A stretch of 64,000 nucleotides of DNA from an uncultured Rhodobacter sp. (GCA_945952585.1 CAMFII010000011.1:87992-151991), one strand, 5' to 3'; numbered from the stretch's first letter, positions 47,836-56,333 are shown. Notes: generated by a model from the letters alone, not told the origin. Program-made: numbers and translations.

Positions 47836-48570
47836 TCAGGTATTGGTCCAGCCGCCGTCGATGGCGATGGCCTGGCCGGTGACAAAGGCACTTTCATCGC
47901 TTGCCAGGTAGACCGCAAGGGCGGCGATTTCTTCTGCCCGACCCAGCCGGCCCATGGGCTGGCGGGCGACGAAGGCCTTGTGCGCCGCCTCGTAATCGCC
48001 GGTCGCGGCAAGGCGGCCGCGCAGCGACGGGCTGTCCACGGTGCCGGGGCAGATCGCATTGCAGCGGATACCGCGGGTAACGAAATCCGCGGCAACCGAC
48101 TTCGTCAGCCCGATGGTCGCGGCCTTCGTCATCCCGTAGACGAAACGGTTCGGCGCCGCGATCAGTGAAGACACAGCCGAAGCGATGTTGATGATCGACC
48201 CGCCACCGTTGTCCAGCATCGCCGGCAGGAACGCCTTGGTCACGCGATAGAGCGCCCGGGTGTTGAGGTTGATCGAGAAATCGAAGGCGGCATCGTCGCA
48301 ATCGAGGATCGTGCCGCTGTGAACGAAGCCTGCGCAGTTGAACAGGATGTCGACCGCGCCGATCCGCGCCGCCATCGCGGCAACCGCCGTGGCATCGGTC
48401 ACGTCGAAGGCATGCGTCTCGATCCCATCCTCCTTCAACGGGCGAAGCGCCTCCGCCGAGAGGTCGGTCGCGATCACCCGCGCGCCTTCCGCCGCGAAGG
48501 CCTGGACGGTCGCAAGCCCGATCCCGGCGCCCGACGCGGTGCAAAAAGCGGTTTTTCCCTTCAGTCTCAC
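47836..48570 (-). CDS. SDR oxidoreductase, probable 2-keto-3-deoxy-L-fuconate dehydrogenase
   Basis: 244-residue short-chain dehydrogenase. The cofactor motif TASGAGIG is at residues 11-18, the acidic Asp of ATDLSAE (D36) favours NAD, and the catalytic Tyr145-Lys149 are in YGMTKA. Segments such as DILFNCAGFVHSGTILDCDD, IGLTKSVAADF-x5-IRCN-x-ICPGTVD and the ending IDGGWTNT match the 2-keto-3-deoxy-L-fuconate dehydrogenase / BDH2 branch. It would oxidise the C4 hydroxyl of 2-keto-3-deoxy-L-fuconate to give the diketo acid used by the next enzyme. The gene follows the UxaA-family gene by 10 bases. Confidence 0.83.
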   Translation of the reverse strand: MRLKGKTAFCTASGAGIGLATVQAFAAEGARVIATDLSAEALRPLKEDGIETHAFDVTDATAVAAMAARIGAVDILFNCAGFVHSGTILDCDDAAFDFSINLNTRALYRVTKAFLPAMLDNGGGSIINIASAVSSLIAAPNRFVYGMTKAATIGLTKSVAADFVTRGIRCNAICPGTVDSPSLRGRLAATGDYEAAHKAFVARQPMGRLGRAEEIAALAVYLASDESAFVTGQAIAIDGGWTNT

Positions 48571-48580
48571 GGCGTTCTCC

Positions 48581-50119
48581 CTACATCACCGCACCCATGG
48601 CCCAGGGCACGAATTCCGCGCCGCCGAAGCCGAGCTCTTCCGATTTTGTCTTTTCCCCCGAGGCGACCCGAAGGAAAAGTTCAAATATTTCCTGCCCCTT
48701 CGCCTCGATGCTCACGCCATCTGTGATGATGTCGCCGCAATTGATGTCCATGTCTTCGGACATGCGGGCATACATTTCGGAATTGGTGGCAAGCTTGATG
48801 CAGGGCGTGGGCTTGTAGCCCGATACGGATCCGCGCCCGGTGGTAAAGGCGATCAGGTTTGCGCCGGAGGCAATCTGGCCAGTCACCGAGGTCGGATCGT
48901 AACCGGGGCTGTCCATGAAGACGAAGCCGCGCTCGGTGATCGGCTCGGCGAATTTGTAGACCTGCGTCAGCGGCGCGGCGCCCCCCTTGGCGACGGCGCC
49001 AAGGGACTTTTCGAGAATGGTCGTCAACCCGCCTTTCTTGTTGCCAGGCGAGGGGTTGTTGTCCATTTCTCCACCGTTGCGCGAAGTATATTCTTCCCAC
49101 CAGCGGATGCGGTCGACGATCTTCTGGCCGACTTCGGGCGTCACGGCGCGCCGGGTCAGGAGATGTTCGGCGCCATAGATCTCGGAGGTTTCCGACAGGA
49201 TCGTCGTGCCGCCATGGGCAACTAGAAGGTCCGAGGCATAGCCCAAAGCCGGGTTGGCGGTAATCCCGGAATATCCATCAGAACCACCGCATTGCAGGCC
49301 GATCATCAAGTGCTCCAGCCCTGCGGGGCTGCGGACGGCCTTGTTGGCGTCTTCCGCCATCTCGCGCAGGATCGAGAGCCCGCGTTCAATGGTCTTCCGC
49401 GTGCCGCCGGTCTGCTGGATGGTCATGTAACGGAAGGTGCCCGTCTCTTTCATCCGGGCGCGGCCGACGAGATCGGGGATCTGCATGACCTCGCAGCCCA
49501 GACCGACCAGCAGGATCGCCGCGAAGTTCGGATTGCGGGCATAACCGGCGAGGGTGCGGAACAACGTGTCATAGCCCTCGTCCTTGCCCGACATGCCGCA
49601 GCCGGTACCGTGGACGATCGGCACGACGCCATCGACATTCGGATAGTCAGCCAGCCAGCCTTCGCGCTCCACGGCCTCGGCGATGAAGCGGGCGACCGAG
49701 CCCGAGCAGTTCACCGAGGTCAGGATGCCGATGTAGTTGCGGGTGCCCACCGAGCCGTCGGGGCGATGGTAGCCCAGGAAGGTCCGCGTCTCGGTCGGCT
49801 TGGGCAGGGGGCGAACCTCGGTCGAAAAGGCGAAGTCCTGCTCGTGCATCCCCATGCCAAGGTTGTGGCTATGGACATGCTCGCCCGCCGCGATCGGCCG
49901 GGTGGCGACTCCGATGATCTGACCATAGCGCAGGACATTCTCGCCTTCGGCGATCGGCCGAGTGGCGATCTTGTGCCCGCGCGAGATCGGTCCGGCCAGC
50001 GGCGCGCCGACCTCGTCAACCGTCACGCCCGAGCCCAGATCTCGCAGCGCGATCACCACGTTGTCCTCGGGAGAAAGCCGGATTATGTCAGATGAAACAG
50101 GGGACGCGGTGAGGGTCAT
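48581..50119 (-). CDS. UxaA-family sugar-acid dehydratase (probable L-fuconate dehydratase)
   Basis: 512-residue altronate/galactarate dehydratase family enzyme with the N-terminal SAF-like domain (DNVVIALRDLGSGV ... GHKIATRPIAEGENVLRYGQIIG) fused to the large C-terminal domain (GYHRPDGSVGTRNYIGILTSVNCSGSVARF, GTGCGMSGKDEGYDTLFRTLAGYARNPNFAAILLVGLGCE, GQIASGANLIAFTTGRGSVSGYKPTPCIKLATNSEMYARMSEDMDINCGDI). The family uses iron to dehydrate aldonates or aldarates. Here it occupies the dehydratase step of a fucose-type pathway; the Campylobacter jejuni fucose locus also uses UxaA-type proteins. First gene of the operon, divergent from gntR. Confidence 0.85.
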   Translation of the reverse strand: MTLTASPVSSDIIRLSPEDNVVIALRDLGSGVTVDEVGAPLAGPISRGHKIATRPIAEGENVLRYGQIIGVATRPIAAGEHVHSHNLGMGMHEQDFAFSTEVRPLPKPTETRTFLGYHRPDGSVGTRNYIGILTSVNCSGSVARFIAEAVEREGWLADYPNVDGVVPIVHGTGCGMSGKDEGYDTLFRTLAGYARNPNFAAILLVGLGCEVMQIPDLVGRARMKETGTFRYMTIQQTGGTRKTIERGLSILREMAEDANKAVRSPAGLEHLMIGLQCGGSDGYSGITANPALGYASDLLVAHGGTTILSETSEIYGAEHLLTRRAVTPEVGQKIVDRIRWWEEYTSRNGGEMDNNPSPGNKKGGLTTILEKSLGAVAKGGAAPLTQVYKFAEPITERGFVFMDSPGYDPTSVTGQIASGANLIAFTTGRGSVSGYKPTPCIKLATNSEMYARMSEDMDINCGDIITDGVSIEAKGQEIFELFLRVASGEKTKSEELGFGGAEFVPWAMGAVM

Positions 50120-50168
50120 CTTCGGTTTGTCCCGGGAGTTTGGGCCAGTCCTGACGCGGCGGCGGGGC

Positions 50169-50196
50169 TTGACAGAAGGGGCCGAGGGGCTAACAT
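50169..50196 (+). promoter_or_regulatory. Predicted promoter of gntR
   Basis: TTGACA (50169-50174), a 16-base spacer, then TAACAT (50191-50196). Transcription would begin about 50202-50203, at the ATG itself, which predicts a leaderless mRNA. Confidence 0.5.
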
Positions 50197-50208
50197 GTTA
50201 GCATGCTA
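50190..50208. promoter_or_regulatory. GntR operator candidate A (gntR/uxaA divergon)
   Basis: CTAACATGTTAGCATGCTA contains the palindromes CTAACATGTTAG and TAGCATGCTA. It overlaps the -10 and start codon of gntR and lies 71-89 bases upstream of the divergent dehydratase gene. Sites B (52831) and C (60741) share TAGCATG and flanks. Confidence 0.65.
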
Positions 50209-50949
50209 CCCGTGAATGATCCTGAGACGCAAGAGGCAATCCCGCCGGAAGCGTTGCTGACGCCCCTGTCGGCCTTCGAGGGCTCACTGGGCCAGAAAGT
50301 CTATCTGTCGCTCAAGCAGGCCATCATAGCGCTGGTGTTCAGGCCCGGCGAGGCGCTGCGCAAGCCCGAAATCTGTGACCGTCTGGGGGTGTCGCGCTCC
50401 CCGGTCTCCGAGGCGGTGGCGCGGCTGGCGGGCGAGGGATTGGTCGAGGTCGTCCCGCAAGCCGGGACCTTCGTTGCCCGTTTTTCCATGCAGGAAATCC
50501 GCGAGGGCGCCTTCCTGCGCGAGGCGCTGGAGCTTGCCGCGGTCGAGATGGTCGCCAAGACCATCACCGACGAACAGATTGCGCTGTTGAAGCGGAACCT
50601 GCGGGTGCAGGAGGTGCTGGTCGCCGACGGGGATCAGGCCGGTTTCTACGAGATGGACAGCCAGATGCATGAGCTGATCCTGTCCTTCACCGGCTATCGC
50701 CGTCTGGCGCCCATCGCCGAAACCCTGTGGGTTCAGGTCAACCGGGCCCGCCAGCTGGTCCTGCCGCGTCCGGGCCGGTTGCAGGCGACGATCAAGGAAC
50801 ACAAGGCGATCATCGCGGCACTCGAGGCGCGCGAGCCCTATGGCGCCCGCGCGGCGACGCGGACGCACCTGCGCCAGCTCATCAGCCTGCTGGAAGAGAC
50901 GGCGAAGCAGAAGCCCGAGTTGTTCGCCGATCCGGTTCAGAAGCCGTAG
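50203..50949 (+). CDS. GntR-family regulator (FadR/FCD subfamily) of the sugar cluster
   Basis: 248-residue regulator with an N-terminal winged helix (GQKVYLSLKQAIIALVFRPGEALRKPEICDRLGVSRSPVSEAVARLAGEGLVEVVPQAGTFVARFS) and a C-terminal all-helical FCD ligand domain with metal-site Asp/His residues (EMDSQMHELILSFTGYRR, EHKAIIAALEAREPYGARAATRTHL). Regulators of this branch repress sugar-acid catabolism and are released by a pathway intermediate. It is divergent from the dehydratase operon and its 3' end overlaps the convergent lactonase gene by 13 bases. The ATG shows no ribosome binding site at the usual distance; a GTG at 50212 is the alternative. Confidence 0.85.
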   Translation: MLPVNDPETQEAIPPEALLTPLSAFEGSLGQKVYLSLKQAIIALVFRPGEALRKPEICDRLGVSRSPVSEAVARLAGEGLVEVVPQAGTFVARFSMQEIREGAFLREALELAAVEMVAKTITDEQIALLKRNLRVQEVLVADGDQAGFYEMDSQMHELILSFTGYRRLAPIAETLWVQVNRARQLVLPRPGRLQATIKEHKAIIAALEAREPYGARAATRTHLRQLISLLEETAKQKPELFADPVQKP

Positions 50950-51776
50950 AACTCGGCTGCGGTTCCGCCAAAGATCCGGTCCCGCGCCGACTGGGGCAGA
51001 TGCGCCGTCAGCTCCAGCGCCGCCTGGCGCCACCCGGCATAGCTGGAGGCCAGCAGGCAGACCGGCCAGTCTGATCCCCACATCACCCGCTCCGGTCCGA
51101 AAACCGAAATGATGTGATCCACATAGGGCTTGAGGTCCTGCACCGTCCAGTCGGGCCGCGCCTCGGTGACCAGTGCCGAGAACTTGCAGAAGGCCGCGGT
51201 TTCCCCGGCAAGGCGGGCCATCCCATCGGCCCAGTCGGCAAAGGCCGCGGGGGAGGTGTCGCGGATCTGCGGTTTCATGCAGTGGTCGATCACCACGCGC
51301 ATCTCCGGGTAACGCCGGAGTAGGGCCAGGAAATGCCCGAGATGGCGCGGAAAGCCGAGCGCGTCGAAGGTCAGGCCGTTCTCGATCACGGCACGATAGC
51401 CCCACTGAACTTCGTCCCGGTGCATCCAGGCGTCGTCGGGCAAGTCCTGGATCATCGGGCGCACGCCCCTGAACTTCGGATGCCCGGCCAGTCGCCGCAG
51501 CACGGCCGCGTCGCCGGGGCGGTCGAAATCCACCCAGCCGACCACGCCCGCGACCGTGTCGCCTGCATCGGCGAGACCCAGCATGTACTCGGTCTCGTCC
51601 ACCGTCGGGGCCGCCTGCACCAGGACCGTCCGCTCCACCCCGGCCTGGGCCAGCAGCGGCGCAAGGTCGGCGGGGCCCCAGACCCGGTTGAGCGTGGCGT
51701 TGTCCTTGGGCATCCAGCCGTAATCGCCGCGGCCGGGGTTCCAGAAATGCTGATGGGCGTCGATCTGCATGGTCAT
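50937..51776 (-). CDS. L-fuconolactonase-like amidohydrolase
   Basis: 279-residue TIM-barrel amidohydrolase of the L-fuconolactonase/COG3618 group. The N-terminal metal motif is IDAHQHFWNPGRGDYGWM (H8, H10), further ligands lie in VVIDHCMKP, and the C-terminal WGSDWPVCLL carries the catalytic Asp. It opens the sugar lactone made by the aldose dehydrogenase encoded 6 bases upstream, giving the aldonate for the dehydratase. The fucose assignment rests on family plus context. Confidence 0.85.
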   Translation of the reverse strand: MTMQIDAHQHFWNPGRGDYGWMPKDNATLNRVWGPADLAPLLAQAGVERTVLVQAAPTVDETEYMLGLADAGDTVAGVVGWVDFDRPGDAAVLRRLAGHPKFRGVRPMIQDLPDDAWMHRDEVQWGYRAVIENGLTFDALGFPRHLGHFLALLRRYPEMRVVIDHCMKPQIRDTSPAAFADWADGMARLAGETAAFCKFSALVTEARPDWTVQDLKPYVDHIISVFGPERVMWGSDWPVCLLASSYAGWRQAALELTAHLPQSARDRIFGGTAAEFYGF

Positions 51777-51782
51777 GCCCGC

Positions 51783-52811
51783 TCAGACCGGCGCATCGGG
51801 ATGGAGCAGCCCCGCCGCGCGGAAGTCGGCCCACAGCGCCTCGGGAAGGGTGGCCCGGGCAGCGGCGGCATTGCTTTCGACCTCGGCCACCGCCTGCCCG
51901 CCAGGAATGACCGAGACGACAGCGGGATGACGCAGAGGGAACTGGAAGGCCGCGTCGATCATCCGCACGTTGTGGCGGGTGCAGATCTCCTGGATCCGGG
52001 TGACCCGCTCCAGCACCCAGTCGGGGGCGGGGGCGTATTTGTAGAAGGCGCCGGGACGTGGTCCGGTGGCAAGGACGCCGGAATTGTAGGGCGCGCCGAT
52101 GACCACGCCGATGCCGCGCGACTGGGCCAGCGGCAGGAAGCTGTCGAGCGAGGTCTGGTCGAGAAGCGTGTAGGGGCCGGCGAGCAGGAAGATATCGAAA
52201 TCGCCGCGCTCGGCCAGCGTCTGGCACGGTTCCCATTCGTTCACGCCCGCGCCGAAGGCCTTGATCACGCCTTCGTCCCGCAGACGTATCAGCGCGCGAT
52301 AGCCGCCAGACAGGAATTCCTCGATGCGGGCATCCATCTTGTCCTTGCCGCCCTGCGAGTAGATGTCGAGGTCGTGGGCATAAAGGATGTCGACCCGGTC
52401 GAGGCCGAGCCGCTCCAGGCTGATCTCAAAGCTCTTCAGCACGCCGTCATAGCTGTAGTCGAAGACCTCCTTGCGGGCGGGCACGTCAAAGAACTTGCCG
52501 ATGGCGTCGGGTTTTTCGCCGGGGGCGCAGGTGCGCAGCAGGCGTCCGACCTTGGTCGACAGCACATATTCGTCGCGCGGCTTGGTCCGCAGAAAGCGGT
52601 TGAGGCGCGTCTCGGACAGGCCCATGCCGTAAAGCGGCGCCGTGTCGAAATAGCGGATGCCTGCATCCCAGGCGCGGGCGAGGATCTCGTCCGCGGCCTC
52701 GTCGGAGATGGCGCGGTACAGGTTTCCGATGGGGGCGGTACCGAATCCGAGCGTGGTGAAGCTCAGCCCGCCATTCCCGATCCGGTCCCAGTGTCGTGTC
52801 GTCAAAGCCAT
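51783..52811 (-). CDS. Aldo/keto reductase, probable L-fucose (D-threo-aldose) 1-dehydrogenase
   Basis: 342-residue aldo/keto reductase of the L-fucose/L-galactose dehydrogenase branch (GFGTAPIGNLYRAISDEAA, TAPLYGMGLSETRLNRFL). The catalytic tetrad is in place: D56, Y61, K87 (STKVGR) and H146 (YAHDLD). It would oxidise the anomeric carbon of L-fucose or a similar aldose to the lactone with NAD(P). It is the first gene of a two-gene operon with the lactonase; GGGAGG precedes the ATG and operator candidate B lies 20 bases further upstream. Confidence 0.86.
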   Translation of the reverse strand: MALTTRHWDRIGNGGLSFTTLGFGTAPIGNLYRAISDEAADEILARAWDAGIRYFDTAPLYGMGLSETRLNRFLRTKPRDEYVLSTKVGRLLRTCAPGEKPDAIGKFFDVPARKEVFDYSYDGVLKSFEISLERLGLDRVDILYAHDLDIYSQGGKDKMDARIEEFLSGGYRALIRLRDEGVIKAFGAGVNEWEPCQTLAERGDFDIFLLAGPYTLLDQTSLDSFLPLAQSRGIGVVIGAPYNSGVLATGPRPGAFYKYAPAPDWVLERVTRIQEICTRHNVRMIDAAFQFPLRHPAVVSVIPGGQAVAEVESNAAAARATLPEALWADFRAAGLLHPDAPV

Positions 52812-52830
52812 GAAGTCCTCCCTGATCGAC

Positions 52831-52846
52831 TGACATGCTAGTATGA
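52831..52846. promoter_or_regulatory. GntR operator candidate B (AKR/sgcQ divergon)
   Basis: TGACATGCTAGTATGA reads TCATACTAGCATGTCA on the other strand and aligns with sites A and C through TAGCATG. It lies between the divergent aldo/keto reductase and SgcQ-type genes. Confidence 0.6.
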
Positions 52847-52917
52847 TTTCGCTTGGTGTGCACCCGCTTCGCGTCTAGTCTCGACAGGAAGAGGGCTGCG
52901 GCTCCGGGGGAGGAAAA

Positions 52918-53721
52918 GTGAACAATTTCAGACGTGTCTTCGGATCCGGGAAGCCGGTCATCGCAATGGTGCATCTTGGCGCGTTGCCGGGTGCGCCGCT
53001 GTTCGATTCGGAAGCGGGGCTTGAGGGGCTGGTGGCCGGGGCGCGGGCCGACCTGCTTGCGCTGCAGGCGGCGGGCTTCGATGCGGTGATGTTCGGCAAC
53101 GAGAACGACCGCCCCTACGAGTTCAAGGTCGACACGGCTTCGACCGCGACCATGGCCTATGTGATCGGGCGGCTGCGGGGCGAGATCACTGTGCCTTTCG
53201 GGGTGAATGTGCTCTGGGACCCGATGAGCTCGGTGGCGCTCGCCGCCGCCACCGGGGCGAGTTTCGTGCGCGAGATCTTCACCGGCACCTATGCCAGCGA
53301 CATGGGGCCGTGGACGCCCGATGCCGGCGCGGCACTCCGCTATCGCACAAGGGTCAGGCGGGGGGACCTTGCCATGCTCTATAACGTCTCCGCAGAGTTT
53401 GCGCACAGCCTTGACCGCCGCCCGTTGCCCGACCGGGCACGAAGCGCGGTCTTTTCCTCGATCCCAGACGCAGTGCTGGTTTCCGGCCAAATCACGGGAG
53501 AGGCTGCGGAATTGTCGGATCTAGAAGGGGTGAAGCGCGTCCTGCCGGACACGCCGGTGCTCGCCAATACCGGGGTGAAGCACGCCACGGTCGCGGACGT
53601 GCTGCGGGTGGCCGATGGCTGCATCGTCGGTTCGGCGCTCAAGGTCGACGGCCATACCTGGAATGCGGTCGATCCGGAACGGGCCAAGGACTTCATGGCG
53701 CGGGTGAGGGCGGTCAGGTGA
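52918..53721 (+). CDS. BtpA/SgcQ family TIM-barrel protein
   Basis: 267-residue protein of the BtpA/SgcQ family, a ribulose-phosphate-binding-like barrel (KPVIAMVHLGALPGAPLF at the start, GFDAVMFGNENDRPY, VPFGVNVLWDPMSSVALAAATGASFVREIFTGTYASDMG, TPVLANTGVKHATVADVLRVADGCIVGSALKVDG at the end). SgcQ lies in the cryptic sgc sugar operon of E. coli; the enzyme activity of the family is not established. The start is GTG at 52918 with GGGGGAGG upstream. It overlaps the M42 gene by 4 bases. Confidence 0.83.
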   Translation: MNNFRRVFGSGKPVIAMVHLGALPGAPLFDSEAGLEGLVAGARADLLALQAAGFDAVMFGNENDRPYEFKVDTASTATMAYVIGRLRGEITVPFGVNVLWDPMSSVALAAATGASFVREIFTGTYASDMGPWTPDAGAALRYRTRVRRGDLAMLYNVSAEFAHSLDRRPLPDRARSAVFSSIPDAVLVSGQITGEAAELSDLEGVKRVLPDTPVLANTGVKHATVADVLRVADGCIVGSALKVDGHTWNAVDPERAKDFMARVRAVR

Positions 53722-54812
53722 AAGAGCGGCTGCGGCGAGACCTGACGGAGTTGATGCTGATCCCCGGCCTTTCGGGGCATGAGGAGCGGGTGGCGGCGCG
53801 CATCCGTGAGGGGCTGGCAGAGGCGGGGATCACCTCGCGCGTCGACCGGCTTGGCAACGTGATCGCGACGCTGCCGGGTGACCCTGCCGCACCCTCGGTG
53901 ATGATCTTTACCCATATGGATCAACTGGGTTTTTTCGTCCGCAAGGTCGAGCCGGACGGCCTGATCCGGGTCGAGCGGATGGGCGGCGTGGCGGAACGCG
54001 CGATGGCGGCGCAGCCGGTGCTGCTCTGCGTCGGGCCGGGACGTGACGTTCCGGGCATCATCATGAACAAGGCCCATCACGCCACGACGCCCGAGGAGAA
54101 ATACAGGGTCCTGACCGCGCCCGAGATCCGCATCGACACCGGCCACGGCAGCAAGGCGGCGGTCGAAGCGGCAGGCATCAGCATCGGAACGCCCGTCGTC
54201 TATCGTCCGCAGGTCCTGCCGCTGGCGGGCGAGCGCATCGCCGGCACCTCGGTCGATGACCGGGCAGGCTGCGCGGTGCTGCTCGAGGTGGCGCGCGGCC
54301 TGGCAGGGCGGGCAGGCGGGCCAACGGTGCATCTCGTCTTTTCGGTGCAGGAGGAATTCAACCTGCGCGGCGCCGTGGTCGCGGCCCAGGTGCTGAAGCC
54401 GGATATCGCGCTGCAGATCGACCTGATGCTGGCCACCGACACGCCCGACATGGCCGACCGGGGGGAGATGGTATTGGGCGGCGGACCCGGGATCAGCCTT
54501 TATTCCTTCCATGGGCGTGGCACCTTGAACGGGGTGATCCCGCACCCGGCGCTGGTGAAGCTGTTCGAAGCGGCGGCGGTCAGGGAAAGGCTGCCGCTCC
54601 AGCGCTCGGCGCAGGTCGGGGTCCTGACAGACCTGTCCTATGTCCAGCTGGTTGGTGAAGGCGTCGCGAGCCTCGATCTGGGTTTCCCGATGCGGCATTC
54701 GCATTCGGCAGTGGAATGCTGCGATCTTGAAGATCTTGCCGGCCTGACACGGTTGATCCTGGCTGGCGTGGCAAGGATCAGGCCGGATTTTCGTCTTGAG
54801 ATAGATGGTTAG
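53718..54812 (+). CDS. M42-family metallohydrolase (SgcX-like)
   Basis: 364-residue M42/FrvX-type metal-dependent hydrolase. The dinuclear metal ligands are visible: H66 in THMDQLGF, D180 or D181 in SVDDRAGC, the Glu pair E212-E213 in VQEEFNLRG, D235 in QIDLMLAT and H329 in MRHSHSAVE. M42 enzymes are usually aminopeptidases, but SgcX and FrvX are found in sugar operons, where a peptide substrate makes little sense. Coupled to the SgcQ-type gene (GTGA overlap) and 3 bases before the kinase, so the three form one unit. Confidence 0.83.
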   Translation: MKERLRRDLTELMLIPGLSGHEERVAARIREGLAEAGITSRVDRLGNVIATLPGDPAAPSVMIFTHMDQLGFFVRKVEPDGLIRVERMGGVAERAMAAQPVLLCVGPGRDVPGIIMNKAHHATTPEEKYRVLTAPEIRIDTGHGSKAAVEAAGISIGTPVVYRPQVLPLAGERIAGTSVDDRAGCAVLLEVARGLAGRAGGPTVHLVFSVQEEFNLRGAVVAAQVLKPDIALQIDLMLATDTPDMADRGEMVLGGGPGISLYSFHGRGTLNGVIPHPALVKLFEAAAVRERLPLQRSAQVGVLTDLSYVQLVGEGVASLDLGFPMRHSHSAVECCDLEDLAGLTRLILAGVARIRPDFRLEIDG

Positions 54813-54815
54813 GAG

Positions 54816-56300
54816 ATGACCTTCACCCTTGGCGTCGATATCGGAACCTTCGAGTCGAAGGGAGTGATCGTCGATGAGGCCGGCCGCATCATCGCCTCAG
54901 CGAGCTGCCCGCATGAAATGATCGTTCCGCGTCCAGGCTGGGCCGAGCACCGCGCCGAAGAGGATTGGTGGGGAGATTTCATCAGGATTGTCAGGCAGTT
55001 GCTTCTGGAGTCGAATGTAAAGTCTGAGGAGATCAAGGCCGTCGCAACCTCGGCCATAGGTCCCTGCATGTTGCCGGTCGATCGGGCAGGCAAGCCGCTG
55101 ACGAATGGCGTGCTGTACGGCGTGGACACGCGGGCGAGTGTCGAGATCGCGGAGATCACCGAACGTCTGGGCGCGGACGAGATCCTCCGGCGCGGCGGCA
55201 ATGCCCTGACATCGCAATCGGTCGGACCGAAGATCCTGTGGCTGAGAAGGAACTTTCCAGAAGTTTTGGAAAATACTTTCTGGATAATGACTTCCACGAC
55301 GTATCTGACCTATCGCCTGACCGGCGAGATCGTCATGGATCACTACACGGCCGCGAATTATTCGCCCCTCTACGACATCGCGACGCAGGACTGGCGGGAC
55401 GATCTCGACTGGATCTGCCCGCGTTCAAAGCTGCCGCGACTGCTTTGGTCGGCCGAGATCGCGGGCCGGATAAGCGAGGTTGCCGCCAAGGAGACCGGCC
55501 TTGCAGTCGGAACGCCGGTGACGTGTGGGACGATCGACGCGGCGGCAGAAGCGGTGAGCGTCGGTGTGCGCCAACCGGGCGATCTGATGCTGATGTATGG
55601 CTCGACGGTTTTTGTCATCCTGATTGCCGAGCGGCGTCTGACCGACGCCCGCCTCTGGCACGCGCCCTGGCTTTTTCCGGGGCAGTTTTCGGCCATGGCC
55701 GGGCTTGCAACCAGCGGGACGCTGACACACTGGTTCCGGGATGAGCTGGCGCGCGATCTTGTTCAACAGACTGCCTTCGCGGTACTCGCGAGTGAAGCCG
55801 CCGCATCGCCTCCGGGTGCCAAGGGATTGATCGTTCTTCCATATTTCTCGGGAGAGCGGACGCCGATCCACGATCCCGTGGCCAAGGGCGTCATCTTCGG
55901 ACTGAACCTGACGCATAACCGCGGCGACCTCTATCGGGCAACGCTCGAAGGCATCGCCTGTGCCACCCGCGCCATCACCGACACCTATGCCGAGGCGGGG
56001 CAACCGGTCGCCCGTGTGCGGGCGGTAGGCGGAGGCACGAAGAACGCGATCTGGCTGCAGGCGACCTCGGACCTGACCGGGCTGGATCAGACCCTGTGCG
56101 AGGTGACGAGCGGCGCGGCCTATGGCGACGCCTTCCTTGCGCGATTGGCCATCGGTGAAGCGAGGGCTGCGGATATCGACCGCTGGAACGCGGCAGAGCG
56201 CCAGATCACGGCTTCAAAGCACCCGGCCTACGAGAAACTCTATCCGCTGTTCCGGCGCCTTTATGCGCAGACCCGCGACCTGGCGGCGGAGCTTGGTTGA
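54816..56300 (+). CDS. FGGY-family carbohydrate kinase
   Basis: 494-residue sugar kinase of the FGGY (xylulose/fuculose/glycerol kinase) family. The N-terminal phosphate-binding motif is LGVDIGTFESKGVIVD, the conserved middle stretch reads YGVDTRA and GTPVTCGTIDAAAEAVSVG, and the C-terminal FGGY motif region is RVRAVGGGTKNAIWLQATSDLTG with GAAYGDAFLA. It phosphorylates a ketose or polyol that is not identified. As the pathway in the neighbouring operons needs no kinase, this enzyme points to a second, phosphorylative branch. Convergent with FucU copy 1. Confidence 0.87.
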   Translation: MTFTLGVDIGTFESKGVIVDEAGRIIASASCPHEMIVPRPGWAEHRAEEDWWGDFIRIVRQLLLESNVKSEEIKAVATSAIGPCMLPVDRAGKPLTNGVLYGVDTRASVEIAEITERLGADEILRRGGNALTSQSVGPKILWLRRNFPEVLENTFWIMTSTTYLTYRLTGEIVMDHYTAANYSPLYDIATQDWRDDLDWICPRSKLPRLLWSAEIAGRISEVAAKETGLAVGTPVTCGTIDAAAEAVSVGVRQPGDLMLMYGSTVFVILIAERRLTDARLWHAPWLFPGQFSAMAGLATSGTLTHWFRDELARDLVQQTAFAVLASEAAASPPGAKGLIVLPYFSGERTPIHDPVAKGVIFGLNLTHNRGDLYRATLEGIACATRAITDTYAEAGQPVARVRAVGGGTKNAIWLQATSDLTGLDQTLCEVTSGAAYGDAFLARLAIGEARAADIDRWNAAERQITASKHPAYEKLYPLFRRLYAQTRDLAAELG

Positions 56301-56333
56301 GGCGGCACGTGAGGGATGGCGGACAACCTTCGG

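Noticed and set aside
50284-52236. 650-residue minus-strand ORF across gntR, lactonase and part of the AKR gene
   Set aside because: Antisense or out of frame relative to three well supported genes.
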